Positions 8,190 through 15,810 of a stretch of 64,000 bases of DNA are shown here, piece by piece. The notes below the pieces were generated by a model. The model was not told the origin of the DNA. It saw only the letters and a program-made list of their open reading frames with translations, and did no database searches. The DNA comes from Wolbachia endosymbiont (group A) of Rhinocyllus conicus (GTDB taxonomy: Bacteria; Pseudomonadota; Alphaproteobacteria; Rickettsiales; Anaplasmataceae): the NCBI RefSeq assembly GCF_947250775.1, contig NZ_OX366349.1, positions 496,001 through 560,000 of the forward strand, read 5' to 3'. A program made the translations under genes and the position numbers. Every line of letters begins with the position of its first letter. Position 1 is the stretch's first letter.

Positions 8190-8463
8190 TAAGGTTTCCC
8201 CGAGTGCTAAAATCAATAGCCGAATTGATATCGGGCCAAAAGTTCTGCAGAGCTTTTCTTATGGCATGCTTGATGGCAAACCATAACTTTTCAATTGGAT
8301 TTAAATCCGGCGAGTATCTTTGTCTTTGCACATATTGCCAAATTTTTCAATTATCTTTTCTCTTGCTTATCTTCTCCATAGTCATTTTTTTCTCGTCTAC
8401 TACTTTCAAAACACGTTCCCTCAGATCCTCACTTTGGCATCATTCTACCTTATCTAAAGCCAT
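8190..8463 (-). pseudogene. IS630-family transposase remnant
   Basis: Read on the minus strand from ATG 8463, the frame encodes MALDKVE, a stop, then EDLRERVLKVVDEKKMTMEKISKR, another stop, then QRYSPDLNPIEKLWFAIKHAIRKAL. The first part is the N-terminal DNA-binding end of an IS630 transposase and the last is its C-terminal catalytic Glu region (SPDLNPIEKLW). The middle, with both catalytic aspartates, is deleted. The frame then reads into a WPE (TFLDPSSQATRMTSS). It is a dead fragment of a different IS630 from the one at 10982. Confidence 0.8.
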
Positions 8464-8569
8464 TTTATACCTTTTTATCCCTTCTGGGGTAACCTTTTTT
8501 CAGTTAGCTAGATAACCCTAATTATGAATTAACAGACAGTAGAATCGAAAGATTATTACAAGGAAAAGT

Positions 8570-9376
8570 CTACACAGATCGACCTTTTTGTGAATCTGCG
8601 TTTCTGCTTTCTTCAACTTGTTTTGCAAAAGATGTTTCCTGTTTGCCGATATGCTGAAGTGGCTTAGCAATTTCGCGCACAACGGCAGTAACTGCTGTTA
8701 AAAATGTTTTTAACAATGCACCTAAAGCTCCACCAACTGCTTCCCTGCCATATATATGAGCTTGCTTTTCGTTATCGTCAGCAGTTTCTCCTGCTCTCCT
8801 TCTTGGATCCATCCTATGAGCAATCACCGAAAACAACACTCCCCTGATTGAAGACTTCACTCGTTTTTTTGCTTCATCATCATGTGCTGTTTCATGTCCA
8901 TGACTTAAGTGTTTAGCGTTCATTAGCTCCTTTTGTTGCTGGGCAAACATGCTACTTAATACTTCTTCTATTGCTTGCTTCCTTCTTTTCTCTCTAACCC
9001 TTTTCATAGATTCTGATTTATCGCGAGTATGCTTTGTGGTTTCAAATTCTGCATCAATATCTTCAGACGCAGCCTGACTATATAAAGTCTCTATGAGCCT
9101 GTCTATGCTTCGCTTTATTTGCATAGTCCTTTCGTAACTATCCAAATTATCAATTCCTTCGTCGATCTGATTTAGAATATCCTCAAAAACTTTTAAATAG
9201 TCTTGAATATACTGTATTATGTATTGCTTATCTTCCTCTTTGTATTGTTCTTCTTGATTTTCATTTTCTAAACTTCTCTCTCTTCTGTCATTGTTATTTT
9301 CTTCAATATTACCACCGTCTTCCTCGAAAAGGTTTTCGTCGTTCATGATTTTTTTTAATTTAGTTAAAATTCTCAC
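8570..9376 (-). CDS. Hypothetical protein downstream of GTA tail genes
   Basis: I do not recognise this 268-residue protein. It has a very acidic, Asn/Glu-rich N-terminal stretch (about 15-50), a charged helical middle (about 50-190, likely partly coiled) and a small Gly/Ala-rich hydrophobic patch near the end (VGGALGALLKTFLTAVTAVV, about 212-231). The longest frame uses a GTG at 9374-9376; an ATG at 9344-9346 (MNDENLF) is an alternative start, and neither has a clear ribosome site. It lies 35 bp after the gp9-like gene on the same strand and may share its transcript, but it matches no GTA gene that I know. Confidence 0.6.
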   Translation of the reverse strand: MRILTKLKKIMNDENLFEEDGGNIEENNNDRRERSLENENQEEQYKEEDKQYIIQYIQDYLKVFEDILNQIDEGIDNLDSYERTMQIKRSIDRLIETLYSQAASEDIDAEFETTKHTRDKSESMKRVREKRRKQAIEEVLSSMFAQQQKELMNAKHLSHGHETAHDDEAKKRVKSSIRGVLFSVIAHRMDPRRRAGETADDNEKQAHIYGREAVGGALGALLKTFLTAVTAVVREIAKPLQHIGKQETSFAKQVEESRNADSQKGRSV

Positions 9377-9411
9377 CAGTTACTATTGTATATGAAAAAA
9401 TTAAATTAACA

Positions 9412-9801
9412 TTAATGAAAAGCGTTTACAACTTCAGCACTCGCTAAAATTACAGTAAAACTGTCAAAAGCAGCGGGGTCATAATATCTCTCATACAGTT
9501 CAACTGAACACCGTAATCTGATCTTTTCCTTAGTGTTAAAATTAATTTCATAATCATTATTAGAGTTTAATATAGCAGAATTACGTAATAATTCATCAGC
9601 TAATACAGAGTCTAAAATTCCATTAATTTTTATCGTAATGTGTCTGCTTCCAGCACAATCGAGCACTTTTCTCCAGCCAAAAGAAGAAATATCTTTCACC
9701 TCTTCTCTGTTATTACGCAAAGTAAACCTTAGGTTTCGTATATTATTTAACACAATAAAATTATTGTCATGATCTTTAATTTTTAGCTGTAATTTGCTCA
9801 T
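9412..9801 (-). CDS. GTA gp9-like major tail protein (TP901-1 family)
   Basis: The 129-residue protein has the layout of the gene transfer agent/TP901-1 major tail protein: an N-terminal LQLKIKD strand, a central EVKDISSFGWRKVLDCAGSRHITIKINGIL block (the GWR..L..AG.R....G.G segment of the family), ADELLR, and a C-terminal DSFTVILASAEVVNAF strand. Such proteins polymerise into the tail tube. A ribosome site (GGAGG) lies 6 bases before the ATG, inside the end of the gp8-like gene, which it overlaps by 26 bp. The gene is intact, although the particle genes around it are missing or broken. Confidence 0.75.
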   Translation of the reverse strand: MSKLQLKIKDHDNNFIVLNNIRNLRFTLRNNREEVKDISSFGWRKVLDCAGSRHITIKINGILDSVLADELLRNSAILNSNNDYEINFNTKEKIRLRCSVELYERYYDPAAFDSFTVILASAEVVNAFH

Positions 9802-10186
9802 TATCGCCTCCTTTCATTAAAATATCAAAATTAATTGTTGAATGTAAAATTTCATCGTGCTGACTCATAGCACAATTACTTTCCAAAATAGTTTCATTAT
9901 CAGAATATTTAATACTCTTAAGTATCAAGTTAATATGCCTTATAATGGCAAACATACTGCCTATATGATGGGTATATATGTCGCATGAAAATCTTGCCTT
10001 TGTAGCAAAATTGGACAGCATGTGCAGATTATTATAATTCACTACATGCAATCTCAGGTAAGGAATGGTGACCTGTTTAGGTAAGTAGTCATAAATGTTA
10101 GTAACATATTTCCTTAAATCAGAGTTTGCTTTTAGTGCTGCATAAATACTATTGTACAACTCGTTTATAGCTTGAATTTTTTCCAT
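9776..10186 (-). CDS. GTA gp8-like tail terminator (DUF3168 family)
   Basis: The 136-residue protein follows the DUF3168 pattern: N-terminal ELYNSIYAALKANSDLRKYV, then NIYDYLPKQVTIPYLRLHVV, then a beta-rich half ending STINFDILMKGG. In Rhodobacter-type gene transfer agents this is gp8, the tail terminator encoded just before the major tail protein. Here it likewise precedes the gp9-like gene with a 26-bp overlap. GAGG lies 8 bases upstream of the ATG. The gp7 slot between gp6 and gp8 is occupied by WPE repeats. The family call rests on pattern and synteny. Confidence 0.7.
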   Translation of the reverse strand: MEKIQAINELYNSIYAALKANSDLRKYVTNIYDYLPKQVTIPYLRLHVVNYNNLHMLSNFATKARFSCDIYTHHIGSMFAIIRHINLILKSIKYSDNETILESNCAMSQHDEILHSTINFDILMKGGDNEQITAKN

Positions 10187-10229
10187 GATTAATCCTCGAA
10201 AGATATATAGCTAAAACATAAGCAGCGTT

Positions 10230-10500
10230 TCCCGATACAAACTCGTCATCCCGCTGCTTGTTAGCGGGATCTATGTGAGATACCGTGACGGTATGACGTA
10301 GGACTGCTGTCATTCCGCTACTTGTTAGCGGCTGAGATACCGCGGCGGTATGACGGTATTTATCTCGTCATACCGCTGCTTGTTAGCGGGATCTATGTGA
10401 GATACCGTGACGGTATGACGTAGGACTGCTGTCATTCCGCTACTTGTTAGCGGGATCTATGTGAGATACCGTGACGGTATGACGTAGGTAGCCCAGTTTG
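10230..10500. repeat. Tandem WPE cluster (122-bp period) in the place of GTA gp7
   Basis: Hairpins of the type GTCATCCCGCTGCTTGTTAGC/GGGAT and GATACCGTGACGGTATGACG alternate. A block starting at 10242 recurs at 10364, a period of 122 bp, with a third partial unit ending near 10490. No reading frame is conserved. The cluster fills the whole 329-bp gap between the gp8 start and the gp6 stop. Confidence 0.8.
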
Positions 10501-10981
10501 GATGACAAGAAAGAGCTACAAAACAACCTTTGGTTCGCGAAATGGAGAATACACCTTCTTCACTTCAGACAAATGGCTACTTACCCCCGATTCACGATCT
10601 TTGTAAATAGCAGAAACATGCCGCATAATACCTAGTTTTATCTGCTCAGGAACATTGTCATAGCCAGCCTCGTATACAACATCAACTCTTATTGCATTCA
10701 AATAATTGAAAAACTCAACGTAGCCCCCTACATCACTAAAATAATACTTAAGTGTTCTCTTCTCTTGACCTTTAGACATCATTGCAGTAGCCAATACTAT
10801 CTTACTCACAGGGCCATAGCTTAAATAGATCCTACGAGGTACATAATCTTCATATGAAACTTGCCATGTTTGTTTCACCAGTGACTTTTCCATATGCCAC
10901 TCAGCATAATCAGTTGCCATAAAAATTAGATCTGAAATCAACTTATCATCTTGATCGTTCTCAATGCGTAAAAAAGATTTA

Positions 10982-12082
10982 ATACCAATTCCCACTATAC
11001 AAAGAACAGATAGAAGATAATGGAAAAAAAGCTATACTAAAGTAAGTGAAATAGCGAGGTTTAAATGGCATTAAGGTCAAAACTATTAGACGAAAAAGTT
11101 GTAAATTTGGCGAAAGAAATGTTAAAAAAGGTCAGAAATAATGCATATGTTTCAAAAAAGTTACAAGCGGTAATAGCAGGAAAAGAAAGTAGTATAAGCG
11201 CTGTAGCAAGAATATGTAAAATTTCAAGGACTGCTTTGACTGAATGGATAAAGCATCTAAAATTTGGTAGAGTAGAAAAACTATTTGCCCCGTCTCAGCG
11301 GCGAAGAAAAAGCAAATTAAACAAAAATCAACGTAAGCAAATTGAAATATGGGTAGAAAAAAATCCAAATATTACTATTAAGGAAGTGCGAATAAAAATC
11401 TCAGAGGAATTTGACCTAAACATCGGTAAATCAACAGTGCACCGTGAGATACAAAGGATGAAATTTTCTTACATAACACCAAGGCCAATGCACCATAAAC
11501 AAGATAAAAACAAGCAAGAAGAGTTTAAAAAATACTTCAATAAAATAGTCAATTCCCACCCTGAAAAGGAGGTATTTTTTTGATGAATCACGATTTGGAA
11601 CTCATTCAAAAATCGGACACGGATGGTTCAAAAAAGGGATCAGAACGCAGGTTAAAATAAAAATCGGTAGACAAAATTTCTATATCTACAGTGCGGTAAA
11701 TCCAAGAAGTGGTAAGGAAATTAGCCTACTTGCTCCATATGTAAACACTGATTGTATGAATATATTTCTGGAGCAGATGTCGAAAGATTTAGGCACGAAA
11801 GAAGCCTTTCTTGTAATGGATTGTGCAAGTTGGCATAGATCAAAAAGTTTGAAATTTCAGGAAAACATTACCATTATATACTTGCCTCCTTATTCACCTG
11901 AACTGAATCCTGTTGAGAGGTTGTGGCAATATATCAAACACAATACTTTACGCAACAGAGTCTACGATACCATAGGCTTACTTGAAGATGTTGTGTGTAA
12001 TTTTATTGTCAGTATTTCCAGCACTACTATTAAACGAGTTTGTAATGTTTCTTATTTGTTCGATTAGTAATGGAATTTGGTA
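10982..12082 (+). mobile_element. IS630-family insertion sequence, 1101 bp
   Basis: The left end ATACCAATTCCCACTAT and the reverse complement of the right end, ATACCAAATTCCATTAC, form imperfect inverted repeats. A TA dinucleotide flanks each side (10980-10981 and 12083-12084), the target duplication expected of IS630. It encodes one transposase in two frames and interrupts the GTA gp6-like gene. Length and ends are typical of the family. Confidence 0.88.
11065..12067 (+). CDS. IS630-family transposase with a frame change at a T7 run
   Basis: The first frame (11065-11583) encodes an N-terminal helix-turn-helix region (SAVARICKISRTALTEWIKHL) and ends VFF then TGA. The second frame, starting with GATGAATCA at 11582, carries the DDE catalytic core: DESRFGTH, then VMDCASWHRS, then LPPYSPELNPVERLWQYIK. 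The switch is a +1 step at seven consecutive T (11575-11581), so VFF joins DESRFG. It may be programmed slippage, as in some IS, or a one-base mutation. Apart from this the sequence is undamaged, which suggests a recent insertion. Confidence 0.85.
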
Positions 12083-12194
12083 TAACCTCTTCTAAAGTAA
12101 CTGGAAAAGATTCAGGCTTAGATTTACGTTGCACATGTATTCTTGGTGAAGTAGATCTTGTTGACATGATAACCCTCCTTATAAATATATTTTT

Positions 12195-12275
12195 GTCATT
12201 CTAACGCTCCTTATTTTGTCATCCCAGCACCTTCTTCTGTCATCCCAGTGTCACGCACTGGGATGACAAAAAAAG
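12195..12275. repeat. WPE cluster at the 3' end of the serine recombinase gene
   Basis: The cluster contains GTCATCCCAGCACC and then the perfect hairpin GTCATCCCAGTGTCA / CGCACTGGGATGAC. The hairpin overlaps the stop end of the recombinase gene, which reads its last residues (CHPSA) from the repeat. Confidence 0.8.
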
Positions 12276-13924
12276 GAGCACTTACCCCGCCAACAATGTT
12301 GCAAATTTTTCTTTTCTTCTCGATTATTTCCAGGAGAGTTTGGTAGCTCTTTTACACGAAATACCACATTTACGTCCTCAAGGTTAATTTCAATTCTCTT
12401 GACTAACGTTCTAATAATATCACGTTTAGTTAGCCAGTCTGCGTTATCAAGGTTTGATGTAATATTGGAAGAAAAGTCTTCTAAATTGGTTACAACCAAA
12501 GTTAATTCCTGTTTTAATTTCTTTTGATCGAATATCCTTTTCTTCTCCTCTTCAATTGTTTTTAAACTTTGTTTCATTGCTTTAATTCGTGGTTCAAATT
12601 CTTCTTGATTAATATATTCTTGAGCATAACTATCAATAAGTCTAGCAATACCACGTTTTAATTTATTTTCTTGTTTCTCTAGTAAATCGCTTTTTTGATC
12701 CCATGATGATTTTTTAAGCTCTGAAAGTCTACGCCTGTATTCTTCTAAAACCCTATTTGGATTTTTCAATAAATGCTTAACCTCTTCCCAAACGGCTGTT
12801 TCTAATGCATCTGTACGAATGTGTTTATTATCACAAATTTTATTACCACCAAAACGGTAAGAATCTCTACCAATACAACGATAATAAGCATAATGATCAA
12901 TTTTTTCTCCTCGCTTATTTCTTACAGGACTTCCGTAATATGCATAACGACAACGCTTACATACGATTAAACCTTGTAGTAAATATTTTGCTCCTCTTTC
13001 TCTTGTCCTTGCTATTTTTCTATTCTCAGCTAATTGTTCTTGAACTATATCAAATACATCTTCGTCCACTATATTTGGCACTTTAACATAAATCCAATTT
13101 GCTTTTTCAACAGAATAGGTAGAGTAATTATCTTTCGGTTGTTCACAAGAATGTTTCTGTGGTCTGATATGTTGTAACTTTATACCTACTTTTGTTTTAC
13201 CAAAAGCCGCTTGTCCTTTGTAAGCAGGATTTTTTAACATACCCCAAATCACACTTCTATCCCAGTACTTTTTTCCTGTTCGTGTTATAATAGACATAGT
13301 GTTTAGCCGACGACACACTTCCCCAATACTTGTCCTTTCTCTTCCTATCCACAAAAATACTTTCCTAACAACATTAGCTTCTTCTTCGTTTATTTCAAAT
13401 AAAGCTTGTCCTCCTCCCATATATTTATCTATATAACGATAACCATAAGGAGCTCCTCCCATTACGCTTACACAACCTTTATTAGCTGCATAAATCTTTC
13501 CGCGACGACTTCGTTCCATAATTTTCGCTCGTTCATATTCTGCTATCATACCTTGCATTTGTAACAGCAATTGAGATTCTGGATTATCGTTAATCTCATA
13601 ATTTAAGAAAACCGTTTCTGCTCCTGCTTTCTCAAATTCTTCAAGTAATACCATTTGATATGCATATTTTCTAGATAAGCGATCAGGTGAATGAATGTAA
13701 ATTCTATCAATTTTACCTTCTGTTACTTTATCACGTAACTTTTCTAGATCAGGACGGACTAGATTAGATCCACTGTAGCCATTATCAATAAATTTATACT
13801 CACTTAATAATTTGTATCCATCCGTACTAATTTGCTTCTCTAAAGCTGCAACTTGACTTGCTATTGTATTTTCTTGTGCTTGTTTCCCCGAAGAAACTCT
13901 TGCATATAAACTCACTGTTACCAT
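12251..13924 (-). CDS. Large serine recombinase (phage WO-type integrase)
   Basis: The protein has about 557 residues from the ATG at 13924. That start is chosen because AAGGAGGATCAA precedes it; the upstream in-frame ATG at 13945 lacks such a site. The N-terminal catalytic domain has LYARVSSGKQ (nucleophile Ser11), the DRLSRKYAYQ arm and MIAEYERAKIMERSRRGK. A recombinase domain (GGAPYGYRYI, then WGMLKNPAYKGQ) follows, then a zinc ribbon (CKRCRYAYYG ... YYRC) and a coiled coil (about 410-500). This architecture belongs to phage and plasmid site-specific integrases, including those of prophage WO. No WO structural genes accompany it. The final residues (SFFCHPSA) come from a WPE. Confidence 0.92.
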   Translation of the reverse strand: MVTVSLYARVSSGKQAQENTIASQVAALEKQISTDGYKLLSEYKFIDNGYSGSNLVRPDLEKLRDKVTEGKIDRIYIHSPDRLSRKYAYQMVLLEEFEKAGAETVFLNYEINDNPESQLLLQMQGMIAEYERAKIMERSRRGKIYAANKGCVSVMGGAPYGYRYIDKYMGGGQALFEINEEEANVVRKVFLWIGRERTSIGEVCRRLNTMSIITRTGKKYWDRSVIWGMLKNPAYKGQAAFGKTKVGIKLQHIRPQKHSCEQPKDNYSTYSVEKANWIYVKVPNIVDEDVFDIVQEQLAENRKIARTRERGAKYLLQGLIVCKRCRYAYYGSPVRNKRGEKIDHYAYYRCIGRDSYRFGGNKICDNKHIRTDALETAVWEEVKHLLKNPNRVLEEYRRRLSELKKSSWDQKSDLLEKQENKLKRGIARLIDSYAQEYINQEEFEPRIKAMKQSLKTIEEEKKRIFDQKKLKQELTLVVTNLEDFSSNITSNLDNADWLTKRDIIRTLVKRIEINLEDVNVVFRVKELPNSPGNNREEKKNLQHCWRGKCSFFCHPSA

Positions 13925-14078
13925 TTGATCCTCCTTGAATCCCATTTTTATGTTTTAAATTTTTTTGGCTTACTTGCTTTGACACGGCTTTTTCATAAGC
14001 ATCTAACAAATACTTTTCTGCCAACCGGTTAGTTTCATAGCTACAGCTAATCCGTATAGCTAATCTCTTATTTCCCAT
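13827..14078 (-). CDS. Possible small protein overlapping the recombinase start
   Basis: From the ATG at 14078, preceded by AAGGAAAG, the frame encodes about 83 residues (MGNKRLAIRISCSYETNRLAEKYLLDAYEKAV...). It overlaps the first 98 bases of the recombinase in another frame. The first 55 residues are basic and helical and look protein-like. The C-terminal part is only the shadow of the recombinase coding sequence. I do not recognise the family; it could be a small accessory protein coupled to the recombinase or chance. Confidence 0.35.
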   Translation of the reverse strand: MGNKRLAIRISCSYETNRLAEKYLLDAYEKAVSKQVSQKNLKHKNGIQGGSNGNSEFICKSFFGETSTRKYNSKSSCSFREAN

Positions 14079-14274
14079 GAACTTTCCTTGAAATAATATG
14101 TTCATATCATTCATTGAAACTGATGGTTAATTGATTGTTGGCACTATAAATAAATGGCACTCTTGTTTTTGGACATAGAAGTTTTCGAGAAATGCTTTTC
14201 TCTAATTTTACGTTTTTTGCAACATTGTTGGCGGGGTAATCGTCCCGTGTTGCAGTAGAGTAAGCATAACTACC

Positions 14275-14360
14275 AATGTCATCCCAGTGCCCAGACACTG
14301 GGATGACAAGAATAATTTGCACCTGGATGACAAGGATGAAGTACATTTGGATGACAACTG
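14275..14360. repeat. WPE cluster between recombinase and secB
   Basis: The stretch GTCATCCCAGTGCCCAGACA / CTGGGATGACAAG is a perfect hairpin, followed by worn CTGGATGACAAG and TGGATGACAAC copies. Short frames across it are repeat readings. The rest of the gap 14115-14467 shows a minus-strand frame without a recognisable domain. Confidence 0.75.
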
Positions 14361-14467
14361 GATATATAGATCACATTCAAAATTATTATGCATATTCTGC
14401 TTCATTTCAGATATTTCCTCCTTTGGTACCTCAGTAGCACAGCTATTTTCAGCTATATTACACTGTA

Positions 14468-14971
14468 TTAGTTAAAATTGGAATTACTACCGTTACTTTT
14501 TTGTTGTTGACCTTGCTGCTCGTACATAGTTTCAAAATCTATAGGATCTAGCATTAGTGGGGGAAATCCACCACTGCTTGTAACTCTTGCAATTATTTCT
14601 CTTGCAAAAGGGAAAAGAAAAGTAGGTCCGCCAATAAACAAAGCTTGTCTTACCTCTTCCTCACTCAACTCTTTAAAATTTTCTATTGAAAAAATGCCAC
14701 AATATTTTGTCTCACAAATGAAAGCTACGCCATCTTTTATACCTTCATCTTTTATTGTTGCTCTGACTTCTATATGTAAAGTAATTTCATGGAAAGATTT
14801 TTCTTCATTTACTCCTTCTTTGTTTTCCATTCCTTCTAATTTCGCTGAATTGATATTAACCATTACATTAATATCGGGAGCTTTATTTGAAGAAAGGAAT
14901 GGCGAATTCGGATTCTCAAACGATAGATCTTTAACATATTGACCGTGAATTCTCATTTTTTGTTGTGGCAT
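14468..14971 (-). CDS. secB: Protein-export chaperone SecB
   Basis: SecB is a tetrameric chaperone that keeps precursor proteins unfolded and hands them to SecA. The 167-residue protein has the family core: an N-terminal IHGQYVKDLSFENPNSP motif (about 8-24), beta strands INVMVNINSAK and FHEITLHIEVRATI, CGIFSIENF, and the conserved C-terminal helix with GGPTFLFPFAREIIARVTSSGGFPPLMLDPIDF (about 114-146). GGAG precedes the ATG by about 9 bases. The tail is Gln/Asn/Ser-rich, as in other alphaproteobacterial SecB proteins. Confidence 0.95.
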   Translation of the reverse strand: MPQQKMRIHGQYVKDLSFENPNSPFLSSNKAPDINVMVNINSAKLEGMENKEGVNEEKSFHEITLHIEVRATIKDEGIKDGVAFICETKYCGIFSIENFKELSEEEVRQALFIGGPTFLFPFAREIIARVTSSGGFPPLMLDPIDFETMYEQQGQQQKSNGSNSNFN

Positions 14972-15135
14972 TTCTTACGTCTCCTTTAATTAAGTTGAGA
15001 TATTTAATACTTTCTTATATAATATATTCATTTACAAACGAATAGCAAACCTGATTATAAGTTGATATGAAAAACATATTTTCATTAATAATTAATAATG
15101 TTCGGATACTTTATATGCCAAGGAGTTGAGTTACT

Positions 15136-15786
15136 ATGATAGAGCTTGTAATATATACTTTATTAGCGGCGTTCATTTTTTCACGTTTGTATAATTCTTT
15201 AGGAAGGTCAGCCAATCTCAATCTAAAAAAGCTAACTAGTGTGTTGGATGTAAGCCGAAGTAAAGAAGATGTAGTAGAAAACATTGAGGGTTACATTGAT
15301 AGCAACGATGAAAATTCAATAAAAGTTACTTATGAACAAATATTAAAAAAAAACAAAGATTTTTCTATTTCCCACTTTATAGAAGGTTCAAGCATAGCTT
15401 TTGAATTAATAATAAAGTATTTCAATCAAGGAAATTTGTCTCAGTTAAAACCACTTCTCGATAAAGACTTATATGATAATTTTGCAGAGAAGATTAAACA
15501 TCGTAAAGAGGTGCACGAGTCTATAATTGTTTCTATCGTTTCACAAAAGATTTTAGAAATAAAGCTAGTAAAAAACACAGTGTTTATTGCAGTATATTTC
15601 CTTTCAGAGCAAATTAACTTCGTTAAGAACAATGAAGGAGATATCATATCAGGTAGCACATCCACCATTAATAAAGTTGAGGATGTATGGCAATTCAAAA
15701 AAAATGTTAATTCATCAGACCCAAGCTGGTTGCTTGTTTCTATTAACTATAAAAAGACAAATAACGATAAGACAAATGACAAGTAA
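15136..15786 (+). CDS. TimA/Tim44-like domain protein
   Basis: The 216-residue protein has a short N-terminal membrane helix (about 2-17), a charged linker and a C-terminal Tim44-like domain (about 75-210: FEGSSIAFELIIKYFNQGNLSQLKPLL-type helices followed by the beta sheet ending VWQFKKNVNSSDPSWLLVSI). In mitochondria the domain anchors the import motor to the inner membrane; alphaproteobacterial homologues (TimA) are inner-membrane proteins of less defined role. AAGGAG lies upstream of the ATG. The gene lies divergently from secB and 24 bp before dnaQ, with which it probably forms an operon. Confidence 0.85.
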   Translation: MIELVIYTLLAAFIFSRLYNSLGRSANLNLKKLTSVLDVSRSKEDVVENIEGYIDSNDENSIKVTYEQILKKNKDFSISHFIEGSSIAFELIIKYFNQGNLSQLKPLLDKDLYDNFAEKIKHRKEVHESIIVSIVSQKILEIKLVKNTVFIAVYFLSEQINFVKNNEGDIISGSTSTINKVEDVWQFKKNVNSSDPSWLLVSINYKKTNNDKTNDK

Positions 15787-15810
15787 GATTAGTTTCATTT
15801 AGAGTTAACC

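Larger units (their letters stand above)
10516..12167 (-). pseudogene. GTA gp6-like head-tail adaptor, split by IS630
   Basis: The gene starts at the ATG at 12165-12167, which follows a strong ribosome site (AAGGAGGG), and encodes MSTRSTSPRIHVQRKS then FPVTLEEV up to 12084. It resumes at 10980 with KSFLRIENDQDDKLISDLIF and runs to the stop at 10516. Removing 10982-12082 plus one copy of the TA target rejoins the frame exactly as VTLEEVKSFLRIEND, the N-terminal signature of phage gp6-like connector proteins (HK97 gp6 / GTA gp6). The restored protein has about 182 residues. The shorter frame starting at 10995 uses a GTG inside the IS end and is an artefact of the insertion. Confidence 0.8.

Noticed and set aside
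10516..10995. gp6-like gene starting at 10995 with GTG
   Set aside because: The first five residues come from the IS630 end; the true start lies beyond the insertion at 12167.
12251..13945. Recombinase start at 13945
   Set aside because: AAGGAGGATCAA lies inside that extension, directly before the ATG at 13924, and the catalytic-domain family starts there.
14107..14405. Minus-strand frames of 65-79 residues between recombinase and secB
   Set aside because: Their N-terminal halves are WPE readings; the remaining part has no recognisable domain or ribosome site.
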